A stretch of DNA of 47,070 nt from NCBI GenBank assembly GCA_964652825.1, contig CAZZCU010000017.1:1-47070 (forward strand), read 5' to 3'. Below, in pieces: positions 35,698-45,265 of the stretch. Each line of letters opens with the position of its first letter. Positions within the stretch are counted from its first letter, which is position 1. This DNA comes from CAZZCU01 sp964652825. GTDB lineage: Bacteria > Bdellovibrionota_B > Oligoflexia > Oligoflexales > CAZZCU01. A program made the position numbers and the translations under genes. Below the pieces are notes generated by a model. That model was not told where the DNA came from and ran no database searches. It saw only the letters and a program-made list of their open reading frames with translations.

Positions 35698-36537
35698 ATG
35701 CATTTTGGGCGCATCGAATCTAGCCAGTCTTTTGATATGTCGCTACCACCTGATACGGTGAGAACGCAGCGTTTTTTGAATTTGCCTCATGGTGGCACGA
35801 CACGTTTTTATGTGGGCTGTCCCATCTGGGCGTGTCGAGCATGGGTTGGGAGTTTATACCCGCCGAAAACCAAAGCTTCGGATTTTTTGCGGGAGTACGC
35901 AAAAAAATTCAACGCCGTAGAGGTTAATAGTACGTTTTATCACCTTCCCGATGTCGCACGGATCGCACAATGGCGAGAGCAGGTTGCGGAAGACTTTCGT
36001 TTTTGCCCCAAGGTTTATCGAGGTATTACCGAGCAACTAGGTTCGTCGCGACTGCCGCAGCTTGTTTCGCAGTTTTGCGAGGGAATCAAAGGCTTTGGTG
36101 ACAGGCTTGGTTTGGTCTTTGCGCAATTGCCCGAAAGCATCGGCCCAAGGCAGGAGGTTTTGGTCGCGAATTTTTTGCGAAACTGGCCGACCGATATTGC
36201 CTTGGCTTTGGAATTCAGGCACCCAGGCTGGTTCAGCAACCACGGTCTAGGTGATGATGTTATTGATTTTCTTTATCGTCAAAATATTGCCACGGTTATT
36301 ACCGACACACCAGGCCGCCGCGATGTTTTGCATTTGTCCCTCACGCAGCCGCGAGTGATGATCCGCTTTCAGGGTAATGAATCGATCGCTAGTGATCATG
36401 ATCGGCTTTCGAAGTGGGCGGATCGTCTATCTATTTGGAAAAAGCATGCTCTTGAAGACATTTATTTCTTTACCCATCAGCCCTCGGAAGCTTTCATTCC
36501 TGAAAATGCTCAGTTTTTGCGGGATAATCTTCAATAA
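35698..36537 (+). CDS. DUF72 family protein (YecE-like)
   Basis: About 280 aa with the family's hallmarks: YVGCPIWACRAWVGSLYPP near the start (GxxGW-like block, here GCPIWACRAW), FNAVEVNSTFYHLP, FRFCPKVYRGITE, LGLVFAQLPES, and ALEFRHPGWF. The fold is predicted TIM-barrel-like; biochemical function is not established for the family. The frame may start at TTG 35686 or at ATG 35698. An N-terminal extension of about 40 residues precedes the domain. The GGAGG in front is closer to the TTG, so the start is uncertain. Confidence 0.88.
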   Translation: MHFGRIESSQSFDMSLPPDTVRTQRFLNLPHGGTTRFYVGCPIWACRAWVGSLYPPKTKASDFLREYAKKFNAVEVNSTFYHLPDVARIAQWREQVAEDFRFCPKVYRGITEQLGSSRLPQLVSQFCEGIKGFGDRLGLVFAQLPESIGPRQEVLVANFLRNWPTDIALALEFRHPGWFSNHGLGDDVIDFLYRQNIATVITDTPGRRDVLHLSLTQPRVMIRFQGNESIASDHDRLSKWADRLSIWKKHALEDIYFFTHQPSEAFIPENAQFLRDNLQ

Positions 36538-36575
36538 AGACTTGCCTGATTATTGAGCAGGATGGTATTGGAAGG

Positions 36576-36593
36576 CCCCCAAGCCCTTGGGGG
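36576..36593 (+). terminator. Possible terminator hairpin after the DUF72 gene
   Basis: A perfect 7-bp GC-rich stem CCCCCAA/TTGGGGG with GCCC loop lies 39 bp after the stop at 36537. A moderately T-rich stretch (TGGTTTCATTCCTTTT) follows but no uninterrupted T-run. Confidence 0.5.
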
Positions 36594-36624
36594 TGGTTTC
36601 ATTCCTTTTGTGAAAGGTTTCGAT

Positions 36625-37323
36625 ATGTCGAATCAGTTTTATGTAGTTTTGTTAAATGCGATGCTGGTGATGATGGCAAGCAGCCAGGCTGAGACTGTGC
36701 GCGCCGCGGCTGGTGAGCCCTTACGTAGTACGGCCGCAAAACAGTATATTTGCAACGGTCTTGTTGGTGACAGACAAGATGTAGGTGTGACGTTAGCCAA
36801 ATGTCTTCGCGGTACATTTATCGTGACCCAAGAATTGCAAGACAAGATTGGTGGCAGTGCCAAGACTACCAGACTGAATGTCGTTGTTTCGATCGACGAT
36901 AAGGAATTTGCAGTATCCATCGCTAGAGGCGTGGGTGTTGATGATGCTGGCAAGATTACTTTAAGTCGCGATTGGCGCTCGTTTAAGATTACGGGCGAAA
37001 CGCTTGGCGATGTAACTATCATTGAGCGATCGCATGTTGGCTCGAAAAACGTCAAAGAACTTAATCTGAGGACCGCAAAAAATGTTCCTCAGCAAGTCAC
37101 TAATTGGAGCAACTACTCAGAGATGCCCGACTATGACCTGATTGGCATCGCTTACTATAAAATTCTTAAGCCCGGCACTCGTTCAGTCATTGGTTATATT
37201 ATCGAAGAAGACTGCTGTAGTAACGAAGAAACCGAACAATGCACTCTGTCTACGGCAAAATTTGATGTCGAAGGCAATATGATTGGCGAAGTCGACGAAG
37301 AATCACGCGGGATCAACGAATAA
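36625..37323 (+). CDS. Secreted protein of unknown function
   Basis: From ATG 36625 (AAAGG 7 nt upstream) the product has a signal peptide (MSNQFYVVLLNAMLVMMASSQA) and a mature part of about 210 residues. It contains several Cys residues (YICNGL, AKCLRG, EEDCCSNEETEQCT) and a beta-rich middle (LNVVVSIDDKEFAVSIARGVGV, FKITGETLGDVTIIERS). The C-terminal segment is strongly acidic. The frame is open from 36553, but that extra N-terminus covers the terminator hairpin and lacks a ribosome-binding site. No family recognised. Confidence 0.68.
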   Translation: MSNQFYVVLLNAMLVMMASSQAETVRAAAGEPLRSTAAKQYICNGLVGDRQDVGVTLAKCLRGTFIVTQELQDKIGGSAKTTRLNVVVSIDDKEFAVSIARGVGVDDAGKITLSRDWRSFKITGETLGDVTIIERSHVGSKNVKELNLRTAKNVPQQVTNWSNYSEMPDYDLIGIAYYKILKPGTRSVIGYIIEEDCCSNEETEQCTLSTAKFDVEGNMIGEVDEESRGINE

Positions 37324-37360
37324 ATAAGTTGAAATTTTATTCGACGCCCGCGTATCGATT

Positions 37361-38503
37361 TTACTTCTGTTTTAGCGAAAATTTTCTTGTGGCGATCAGA
37401 TTGTTACCGTCGTCAAGTGCATTGACGGTAACAATCGCCATATCCGGCTTTTCAAGTTCCATCAGTTGGAAAAATTCCCGCTCATCTTTATTACCTATGT
37501 AAACGCCTTTAAGTGTCAAAGCCGTGCCACTTGCGGTTTTGACTGTGGCCTCTATTTTTTTACATTTAATGCAGCTCATCATCAGTGTTGCTGATGTCGA
37601 TGAGTTGGTAGGTACAAATCCAACAGCGATATCTTGTTTTTCCCCGCCGGTACCATTGTTGTTTATTCCATTCACCAGAATATTTGGTGATGGCGTTGTT
37701 GGTTTACGATCGTCGTCATTCAGACCACGTATTTTGGCGCCTTGTTTGACAGCGGCTTGCAGAAACTCCTCATTAGGAGGGTGACGCAGATTCTCGTAGT
37801 TACCACGCGATTTACCGGTGGCAGTTGCCTGTGAGTTGACGGTTGAAGAAACGCCTATCAATGCGTCATGTACAAACAGTGGACCACCAGAGTCGCCTTG
37901 TGAATTGGTAACCTCTTTGCCGGTGCCTTCGTTAGTCTCGGGGCGACGGAAACCTTCAAAATTGATACGTCCTTGACTGTCGAGGCCGATCACTTTGTTC
38001 CAGCCAAAACGTTTTTTTCCGCCGCTCTTACCGTCCAGATGATCAAACTTGCCATAGCCAACGAGAACCATGGGGTCGCCAGTAGTTGGCGCTTTAGCTG
38101 CAACGCCTACATGTTCGGGCGAAGAATTAGGCGGGAAAACCAACACTGCCACATCAGCGCCAAAGTCGCTGTACTGCGGATGCGTTAAGACTGCCGTGGC
38201 TTTAGCACCTTTGCCGGCACCTCTGCTGACGGTAACGTTGGTTAGTTTTCTTTTGCCCTCAAATAAACAATGTGCCGCGGTAATGATGGTTGAATCGCTT
38301 ACCCAGGTCGCCGAGCAGGCCGCGTTCAAGCCGCCGCTGATGACGGCCGAAATTTGTACAACGTAAGGATAGGTATCCTCGTTGATTTCTTTGCCATTTA
38401 CGATGCGTAGGTCTGAGGAGCTCGGAATATTGCAGCTCGCCACCAAGCCCATGATGACCATCGAGTGTAGCCAAGTTTTTTTGCTAGCCAAGAATGCCCT
38501 CAT
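37361..38503 (-). CDS. Secreted trypsin-like serine protease (S1) lipoprotein with C-terminal extension
   Basis: 380 aa. Lipoprotein signal with lipobox VASC (Cys24); activation-site-like RIVNGKEINEDTYPYVV. The catalytic triad is intact: His in IITAAHC, Asp in GADVAVLVF, Ser in NSQGDSGGPLF. The S1 domain ends near residue 255; about 110 residues follow as a beta-like domain with two close Cys (SCIKCKK) of unknown role. It would act in the periplasm or at the cell surface. The ATG at 38503 is preceded by AAAGGAG. Paralogous to the protease at 45266 and the pseudogene at 32321. Confidence 0.92.
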   Translation of the reverse strand: MRAFLASKKTWLHSMVIMGLVASCNIPSSSDLRIVNGKEINEDTYPYVVQISAVISGGLNAACSATWVSDSTIITAAHCLFEGKRKLTNVTVSRGAGKGAKATAVLTHPQYSDFGADVAVLVFPPNSSPEHVGVAAKAPTTGDPMVLVGYGKFDHLDGKSGGKKRFGWNKVIGLDSQGRINFEGFRRPETNEGTGKEVTNSQGDSGGPLFVHDALIGVSSTVNSQATATGKSRGNYENLRHPPNEEFLQAAVKQGAKIRGLNDDDRKPTTPSPNILVNGINNNGTGGEKQDIAVGFVPTNSSTSATLMMSCIKCKKIEATVKTASGTALTLKGVYIGNKDEREFFQLMELEKPDMAIVTVNALDDGNNLIATRKFSLKQK

Positions 38504-39200
38504 GACAAGCTCCTTTGTTTGCTAACTATGTATATAGCAACTATTAATCCATACTTAACTCATTGAAATTAAAGATTTATTTTTTTCGGGTGATCAAAGT
38601 CTGGGCAATGCTGTTTGTGATGACTACAGAAGATTGGCTTTAATTGTCTGATTTTATATGTTTGGGCATGCTGTTTGGCTCGCTCATTGTTAAAATCAGC
38701 AGCAAGTATTGCAAGGATGTTAGTAGCGCCCAGCTCTTTTATCGTGACGATAATCAGCCGGTAAAAATTCTGCCGTAAATAAACTCGATATTCAGCGCAA
38801 ACTTCGCACGGCTTTAGCGAGAGCGCGAAAAATTTTATTTTCGCGCAGTCGAAACAGTGGCAATTCTTTCTGGCGGTAACAGATCCAGTGATTTTTAAGT
38901 GCTAACGTCCCGCGAAATCGCTATTGCTGACGATCAAGACGGCAGCGTTCAATAGCTTGCGGCAAGGCGAACGACTCACCAGCTAACCATGCATTTGTTC
39001 TGATGCGTGTCACGATGACTAGGCGGTCATTGTTGTTGATGCGGAAAGTCGAGTTGATGGAGCCTACGGTGCGCAAATTGCTGGCTGTCGGGAATCTTGA
39101 GTGGTTTTATGGTTAATCTTTTCTTCTGCGAGCTTGTGCTCTAAAACATGACAGGATATCTTGGTGACAGGTGTGTGATTGTGTCCTGAGACGGAAGCGA
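38504..39200. other. About 700 bp without a confident gene; protein-like remnants on the minus strand
   Basis: No frame with a normal start and good ribosome-binding site is seen. On the minus strand, 38569-38901 is open for 110 codons with no ATG, GTG or TTG. It reads like a Cys/His-rich protein (KNCHCFDCAK, KPCEVCAEYR, FCSHHKQHC). A second open stretch at 38921-39106 (62 codons) also lacks an obvious start. A 9-bp hairpin GCGCGAAAA/TTTTCGCGC lies at 38823-38846. These may be gene debris or chance; I assign no function. Confidence 0.35.
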
Positions 39201-39566
39201 ATGTTCGGTTTAATCAGCAAATTATTGGTTTTAAGTACCCTCTTTGTGGGGGTTACATCGCGCGAACGTCCTCTTGCGCATAATGGAATGGCGTCCGAGT
39301 CATCGCGCTGCTCTCTTCACAAGTTTAGCGAAGATATTTCGGCGCTTACACCTGAATTGAATGAAGTTTATGCGAGCGGCGTTGAGGCATGGTTATCCAC
39401 GACTCCAGATTATATATCCGAGGATAAGATCTACTCCCAGGTGCTGTTCCGTGATCTACTTCGTTCACCAACTCTTTTCCTTCACCGAACTCAGTATATT
39501 CGCGATGGCAACTCAAGTCGTCGCAACCGCTTCTCCGGGCTTTCGCCGCCGATAGCTTTGTCTTAA
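39201..39566 (+). CDS. Small hypothetical protein, possibly exported
   Basis: From ATG 39201 the product is 121 aa and starts MFGLISKLLVLSTLFVGVTS, a plausible signal or membrane segment. A mid-region follows (LHKFSEDISALTPELNEVYASGVEAWL), and the C-terminus is basic and Ser-rich. The frame opens at GTG 39171. Ribosome-binding site is weak (CGGAAG). It precedes the SulP gene by 94 bp and might be its leader gene or a truncated relic. No homology recognised. Confidence 0.4.
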   Translation: MFGLISKLLVLSTLFVGVTSRERPLAHNGMASESSRCSLHKFSEDISALTPELNEVYASGVEAWLSTTPDYISEDKIYSQVLFRDLLRSPTLFLHRTQYIRDGNSSRRNRFSGLSPPIALS

Positions 39567-39659
39567 TTCAAAGTAAAACCAGTTTTTTGCTGTCGCTTCA
39601 ATGCGTAAGTCGCATTGCCTCGCGAGTTTTTAAGACAAGTGTCTGGGAGACTTTAGATA

Positions 39660-41036
39660 ATGAATCTTACTTTATTAGATCTCAAAAAACATTGGCGCGA
39701 CGATTTGTCGGCCGGGTTTATTGTTTTCATGGTGGCGTTGCCTTTGTGTATTGGCATAGCAGCGGCGTCCGGGGTTCCGCCGGCCGCTGGAATTATCGCG
39801 GCCGTCATCGGCGGTATTCTTGGCTCAGTTGTTTCCGGAAGTTATGTCACCGTCAATGGTCCGGCGGCTGGACTGATTGCCATCATACTGGCTTGTGTCG
39901 AGGAAATGGGGCGCGGCGTGCCTCTTGATGGTTATCGGGCATTGCTAGCATGTACGGTGGTGGCGGGTTGTCTCCAGTTGCTGATCGGCTGGTTGCGTGG
40001 TGGGGGCTTGGGCCTGATGTTTCCGAGCTCCGTTGTCCATGGAATGCTTGCGGCCATCGGTGTCATTATCATGGCCAAGCAGGCGCATGTGTTATTGGGC
40101 GTGACTCCGGTGACGACGTCGCCATTGCGGCTTATTGCAGAGTTGCCGCATAGTCTAACCATTCTTAATCCCGAAATCGCTTGGATTGGCTTTACTAGTC
40201 TTTTGCTGATGATTGGCCTTTCGGGACGTCAGCTAAAAATCCTGCGTTTTATACCGGCGTCCTTATTGGCAGTATTGGTTGGAATCGCCTTCGGCCAATT
40301 TTTTGATTTAGCACATGAGCATACCGCGCACTTTTTTTCTTTGCGTTTTTATGTAGGTCCCAGATTTCTTTTGGATATTCCTAACAATCTCGCCGCGGCG
40401 ATCTTTCTGCCTAATTTCGCTGTTTTGACTGATCCTCTTGCCTGGAAGCATATTTTTATGATCGCTTTTGTTGCCAGTACGGAATCCATTTTAAGCGTTT
40501 GTGCCGTTGATAAGCTGGATCCGCAAAAACGCCATTCCAATTTAAATCGTGAACTAATGGGCAAGGGTGCTTGTAACGCTCTGGCGGGAGCAGTGGGTGG
40601 CTTGCCGATGATTGCAGAGATTGTTCGTAGTTCGGCGAATATTGTCAACGGTGCCAGAACACAGTGGTCGAATTTTTTTCACGGACTTTTTCTGTTGCTT
40701 TTCATTGCTGCCGTGCCGCAGTATCTGCATTTGATTCCCCTGGCATGTCTGTCCGCGATTCTCGTGTACGTGGGTTATAATTTGGCTCGCCCCGCTCATC
40801 TGATACATGCCTGGAGACAGGGATCCGCCCAGGGCTTGGTCTTTACCGTCACTTTGTTAACAATCTTGGCGACGGATTTGCTGGTAGGCGTGATTGCCGG
40901 TACATGCCTGGAATTTGCCATGAACTTTTACCGGAATAGAAATCGAGTATTGTTTCGCTCCAAGGTTATTACTCCCGAGACCGAAAAAAACGGGACGCCA
41001 AATGAAGACAATGTGGAGTCATCGGTTGTTTATTGA
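39660..41036 (+). CDS. SulP-family anion transporter (probable bicarbonate transporter)
   Basis: 458 aa, about 10-12 membrane helices. SulP signatures: DLSAGFIVFMVALPLCIGIAAASGVPPAAGI, GSYVTVNGPAAGL, and FVASTESILSVCAVDKLDP. There is only a short polar C-terminus, so a full STAS domain is missing. SulP proteins carry sulfate, bicarbonate (BicA) and other anions. Overlap by 35 bp with dabA and co-operon with dabB point to bicarbonate. Start ATG 39660 has GGGAGA 9 nt upstream. The substrate is inferred from context only. Confidence 0.88.
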   Translation: MNLTLLDLKKHWRDDLSAGFIVFMVALPLCIGIAAASGVPPAAGIIAAVIGGILGSVVSGSYVTVNGPAAGLIAIILACVEEMGRGVPLDGYRALLACTVVAGCLQLLIGWLRGGGLGLMFPSSVVHGMLAAIGVIIMAKQAHVLLGVTPVTTSPLRLIAELPHSLTILNPEIAWIGFTSLLLMIGLSGRQLKILRFIPASLLAVLVGIAFGQFFDLAHEHTAHFFSLRFYVGPRFLLDIPNNLAAAIFLPNFAVLTDPLAWKHIFMIAFVASTESILSVCAVDKLDPQKRHSNLNRELMGKGACNALAGAVGGLPMIAEIVRSSANIVNGARTQWSNFFHGLFLLLFIAAVPQYLHLIPLACLSAILVYVGYNLARPAHLIHAWRQGSAQGLVFTVTLLTILATDLLVGVIAGTCLEFAMNFYRNRNRVLFRSKVITPETEKNGTPNEDNVESSVVY

Positions 41037-43431
41037 TCGTAGTCTTGAACGTATTGCGCATCTGCTGCCATCGCAGGGGCCGTTGCGGACTTTTGTTCAT
41101 CATAACACCCTGCATGCATTTCAACATATGCAGTTTCATGATGCCATCAGGTGTGCATCCCGACTCTATGGCACGCAATGCTACTTGCCACTGCGTGATT
41201 ATTTAGCTGCACGTAATGCTGGCGTTCTAAAAGCCGATATTTTAGAGCGCATCGTGGCGCAAGACGACATGACCCAAGCGGAGTTTGCCGCGACTTTCGA
41301 GCAATATAATCTTGATGATGGCTGTTGTCTCAATAGAGTCCCAACTCTGCGACAGGCGCGACTTAAGCGATTTAAAGTTGCGGTTGATGAGTTAGTTATG
41401 GTCTCGGGGATTCGGATTATCAGTTCTTATCTCGATCAGGGGATTAGTATTTTGCCGTTTCCGGCAACATCTTCTGGCTTGTGGCAGGACTTGCGTCAGG
41501 TTGTCGACGAGAGTTTGTTGCCGTGGCTGCCTTTTAACCAGCCCATCTCGTTACATCTATTGCATCTACCTGTCGATGCAGCAATTAGTGAGGCATTGGT
41601 GTACTTGGTGGGCAACGCAGCGTGGTTTGAAACATACATCGAAGAGACGATCCTACAGCTGCCTGGGTGGAGTGGTATCGTTCGTCAAATTGAAAAGTCG
41701 CCGGGTTCACTGAGCGATAGACGACTTGTTACTCTCAGGGAGTGGCTGGCGATCTTGCTGGTGATGGAAAGTGGATACGTCGCCTCTGAAATAGGAGTCG
41801 ATCATGTCCCGCTTGGTGATTATGCCACACACAAGAGTCAGGATGTTGTTTCTGATATCCAAGCAAAGCCGCTGCGTCTAGCGCGAATACTGCATGAGGC
41901 TTTCGAGGAGTCGGTTTATCATGATGTTCTTTCTCGGCTGAATATCGGTCCAAATCATGGTCGCTCACGCCGGAGGCATGCGCCAAGTACCCAAGTTGTT
42001 TTCTGCCTTGATGATCGGGAATACAGCGTTCGTTACTTTCTGGAGGACATTGACCAGGACATCGAGACGTATGGTGCACCGGGCTTTTTTGGTATCGATT
42101 GTTTTTTGAAAACCGATGCGTCGGCGGAACTGATCAAGCATTGCCCTGTCCCAGTTGAGCCGAAGTTTGTACTTCATAAAATCCATAAACCGACTGAGCA
42201 TCGCTGGTTTGGACGCCGGAGACGCTCGCTCATCGCTCGCGGCTGGGTTCTACTTCAGTTTACCGGTATTCCTTCGGGTATCCGGATGTTGCTTGGTATT
42301 CTCAATCCGCATTGGGCCGAGAAGCGCCGTTTGTTGCGCGAGTTTTTGACGTCGGATCTAAGCGTATTTCGCGATGAGCTTGCAACAAGCAACGAATCCG
42401 AGCTTCTCAATATTGGTTATACCTTTGATCAGGCGTCGCAGAAAGTTGCAGAGGTCTTGCGCATGATCGGTCTGACGCAAAATTTCGCTAAAATCATTGC
42501 CATGGTTGGGCATGGCGCCAGCAGTGTGAATAATCCCTATTTTTCCGCTTATGATTGTGGCGCTTGTTCGGGGAGACCAGGTGGTATCAATGCTCGGGCC
42601 TTTTGCGATATGGCTAATCATCCTAAAGTACGTACTAGGCTTCGTGATTTGGATATCGTTGTTCCCGCCGAGACGATTTTTGTGCCGATGTTACATGACA
42701 CGACTGCCGATGAGATCGCCCCTCTTGTTGAATTACGGTCAGATGCGGATACTCAGCAAATATTTGCGCGTTTAAGCAGGTCTTTGAACAAAGCTCTGGA
42801 TGAAAATGCCAGGCAGCGCTGCCGGCTCTTTGCTTTGGCGCCAAGTCTGGACAATGTTACGTCGGCACGTCGGCATGTTCACGAACGCTCTGTGTCCTGG
42901 TACGAGCCGCGACCGGAATACAATCATGCCACGAATATTGCTTGTGTCATCGGTCGCCGAGATCTGAGTCGGGGCGTGTTTATGGAGCGTTCGGTTTTTT
43001 TGCAATCATACGATCCTTTGGCGGACAGTACCGGCAAAATTCTTGCCGATATTCTCAACGCTGTTGTTCCCGTGTGCGGCGGTATTAACTTGGAATATCT
43101 GTTTTCGCGTATCGATACCGAAGTCTATGGAGCTGGCACGAAGCTGCCGCAAAACGTCGCTGGTCTGGTGGGAGTTATGGCTGGTTTTGAGTCAGATCTC
43201 AGAGTCGGTCTGCCGATCCAAATGACTGAGGTTCACGATCCGCTGCGTTTATTGTGTGTTGTGGAGCAGGACCCTCGGGTGATCATCGAGACTTTGCAGC
43301 GCTTGCCGGCGATTAAAGAGTGTTTTGACAATCAATGGCTTCGCTTGGTGGCGATAGTGCCAGAAACGGGCGCGATGCTGCGTTATCGTTCGGGTGTTTT
43401 CTGTGAGGTGGCGACGGGTGCAGGCATTTGA
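41002..43431 (+). CDS. dabA: DabA, zinc-dependent subunit of the DAB inorganic-carbon pump (UPF0753/DUF2309)
   Basis: The DAB complex hydrates CO2 to bicarbonate vectorially, using an ion gradient supplied through DabB. The 809-aa protein has the beta-carbonic-anhydrase-like zinc set: Cys335 and Asp337 in VFCLDDRE, His504 in MVGHGASS, Cys519 in YDCGACSG. This matches the spacing of the Halothiobacillus residues (C351, D353, H524, C539; C519 is 15 after H504). The N-terminal TFVHHNTLHAFQHMQFHDA is also hallmark. The start lies inside the end of SulP and the end overlaps dabB, so all three are coupled. Cytoplasmic, membrane-associated. Confidence 0.95.
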   Translation: MKTMWSHRLFIDRSLERIAHLLPSQGPLRTFVHHNTLHAFQHMQFHDAIRCASRLYGTQCYLPLRDYLAARNAGVLKADILERIVAQDDMTQAEFAATFEQYNLDDGCCLNRVPTLRQARLKRFKVAVDELVMVSGIRIISSYLDQGISILPFPATSSGLWQDLRQVVDESLLPWLPFNQPISLHLLHLPVDAAISEALVYLVGNAAWFETYIEETILQLPGWSGIVRQIEKSPGSLSDRRLVTLREWLAILLVMESGYVASEIGVDHVPLGDYATHKSQDVVSDIQAKPLRLARILHEAFEESVYHDVLSRLNIGPNHGRSRRRHAPSTQVVFCLDDREYSVRYFLEDIDQDIETYGAPGFFGIDCFLKTDASAELIKHCPVPVEPKFVLHKIHKPTEHRWFGRRRRSLIARGWVLLQFTGIPSGIRMLLGILNPHWAEKRRLLREFLTSDLSVFRDELATSNESELLNIGYTFDQASQKVAEVLRMIGLTQNFAKIIAMVGHGASSVNNPYFSAYDCGACSGRPGGINARAFCDMANHPKVRTRLRDLDIVVPAETIFVPMLHDTTADEIAPLVELRSDADTQQIFARLSRSLNKALDENARQRCRLFALAPSLDNVTSARRHVHERSVSWYEPRPEYNHATNIACVIGRRDLSRGVFMERSVFLQSYDPLADSTGKILADILNAVVPVCGGINLEYLFSRIDTEVYGAGTKLPQNVAGLVGVMAGFESDLRVGLPIQMTEVHDPLRLLCVVEQDPRVIIETLQRLPAIKECFDNQWLRLVAIVPETGAMLRYRSGVFCEVATGAGI

Positions 43432-45247
43432 TTGGCCGATGTTTCTTCTGGGTACGGTTTGGTTGTTGCCGTTGCTTGGTGCGTTCATTGTCATCGCATT
43501 TAATCGGGCAGACGAATACGTTTTATCCTGGATAGTGCGTGTTATTAAATGGTCGTATCTGGGAGTAGTGATTTCGTTATTTATTTACTGGAGCGTGGGT
43601 GATTTTGAAACTCTGCTGTTTCGATATCCTCTAGAGATCGGCTGGAAAAATTATAGTATCGACTATGCTGTGCAATTTGATCTGATTGCGGCCACCTTTC
43701 TCGCCATGACAACGTTTTGTGGGCTGACCGTAGTTCGCTTTAGTCGTACATATCTGCACCGTGAGCAGGGATATGCCAGGTTTTTTGCTTTGATCCTGTT
43801 GCTGGTCACCGGGATGAGCATTCTATCAATAGCTGACAACATGACGATTTTTTTCGCCGGCTGGGAATTTGTCGGTTTGGCTTCTTTCTTTCTCGTTGCG
43901 TTTTATCGTCGTCGCTCTGCGAGTGTCTGGAATGCACTAAAGATTTTTGCGGTCTATAGATTTGGCGACTTAGGTTTAATTATTTGTGTGGTGATTATGC
44001 ATATGTTGTCAACTGTCGGCGGGCACACGTTGTTTTCGACGTTATCGCCGGAGTATTTGCCGACTTATTTTACCGACTCTGCTTTGTCGCCATTGCTGGC
44101 GTTTGGTATCGTCGTAGCGGCGACCGTGAAGTCCGCTCAGGTGCCATTTTCTTTTTGGCTCCCCCGCGCTATGGAAGGACCAACACCTTCTAGTGCAATT
44201 TTTTATGGAGCACTTGCGGTCCATGCCGGTGTGTTATTGCTATTGCGTATGGCGCCATTTTGGTCGGAAGTGCCAGGCGCCCGAATGGCGATTGCAGGTA
44301 TTGGTCTGATGACTATCGTGGTTACGACTATCAGTGGCCGCGTGCAGTCTTCGATCAAAGCACAGCTGGCATACGCTAGCACGACACAAGTAGGAATTAT
44401 GTTTGTTGAGCTTGCTTGCGGATTTGATCGGTTGGTTTTGTTCCATTTTGTCGCCCATGCTTTGCTGAGATCGTTTCAGATTTTGTTGTCGCCATCGATT
44501 ATTTCAACATTCATGCAAATGCAATTATCAGAAGAAAGAAATTTGCAATTCTCGTCCTGGTCTTGGGAGAAGATACTGCCACGTCGGTTACGTAGTTCTT
44601 TCTACGTATTTGGCATCCAGGGCGGCTTTCTCGAATTCTTTTGGGAAAAACTGCTGATCAGGCCGGTAAAGTGGTTGATCAATACTGATGAAAAGATGAC
44701 AGGTAGGTGGCGGATAGTCGTTATCGCCGGTCTTGGCGTGATTGGATATCTGGTCGGTGATTACAGGCAAGCCGTGATTTTTAGTTTGACCGGTATCTTG
44801 TTAATCAAAGCAGTGCGGGCCTGCTTTACTTTACGCCGCTTTGCTTACGCAACCGATGAAGTCATGCAGGCGTTTTTGCTCGCAGGTATCATTACGACAT
44901 TGATCGGTCATAATTTTGATCCATTGGTGGCTGTGTCGCTGGGAATTATGCCGTTTTGGGTTGCCATTCGCTACCTGCTAAGTCGGTCTTTGGATGCGGA
45001 GTTGAAGCTGGGTTTTCGGGGACAATTTGAGACGCAGCCACTGCGCATGTGGTTATTAGTTGTCGCGATTTGCGGATTTGTTGGTTTGCCACCTTTGCCT
45101 GGTTTTCTGGCGGAGGATATTTTAATGGAGCCGATTATCCATCAGTTCTCGATAGTGTCCTTGGGAGTTGGCTTAAGTCTGGCTTTGAACGGCATTGCGA
45201 TGTTTCGGGGTATTGCTTTACTGGGAATGGGAACGCCGACACGTTAG
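43418..45247 (+). CDS. dabB: DabB, NuoL-like membrane subunit of the DAB inorganic-carbon pump
   Basis: About 610 aa with about 14 or more helices of the Mrp/NuoL proton-channel family: FFAGWEFVGLASFFLVAFYRRR (Glu in helix V), VAATVKSAQVPFSFWLPRAMEGPTPSSA (Lys, hallmark of TM7), and VHAGVLLLLRM. It is predicted to energise DabA by proton flow. The frame opens at GTG 43394; a GTG at 43418 with GAGG 8-9 nt upstream is likelier, and an ATG at 43439 is also possible. It overlaps the end of dabA. Assignment rests on family plus DabA adjacency. Confidence 0.92.
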   Translation: MQAFDWPMFLLGTVWLLPLLGAFIVIAFNRADEYVLSWIVRVIKWSYLGVVISLFIYWSVGDFETLLFRYPLEIGWKNYSIDYAVQFDLIAATFLAMTTFCGLTVVRFSRTYLHREQGYARFFALILLLVTGMSILSIADNMTIFFAGWEFVGLASFFLVAFYRRRSASVWNALKIFAVYRFGDLGLIICVVIMHMLSTVGGHTLFSTLSPEYLPTYFTDSALSPLLAFGIVVAATVKSAQVPFSFWLPRAMEGPTPSSAIFYGALAVHAGVLLLLRMAPFWSEVPGARMAIAGIGLMTIVVTTISGRVQSSIKAQLAYASTTQVGIMFVELACGFDRLVLFHFVAHALLRSFQILLSPSIISTFMQMQLSEERNLQFSSWSWEKILPRRLRSSFYVFGIQGGFLEFFWEKLLIRPVKWLINTDEKMTGRWRIVVIAGLGVIGYLVGDYRQAVIFSLTGILLIKAVRACFTLRRFAYATDEVMQAFLLAGIITTLIGHNFDPLVAVSLGIMPFWVAIRYLLSRSLDAELKLGFRGQFETQPLRMWLLVVAICGFVGLPPLPGFLAEDILMEPIIHQFSIVSLGVGLSLALNGIAMFRGIALLGMGTPTR

Positions 45248-45265
45248 CAGATGAACCAATTTGTT

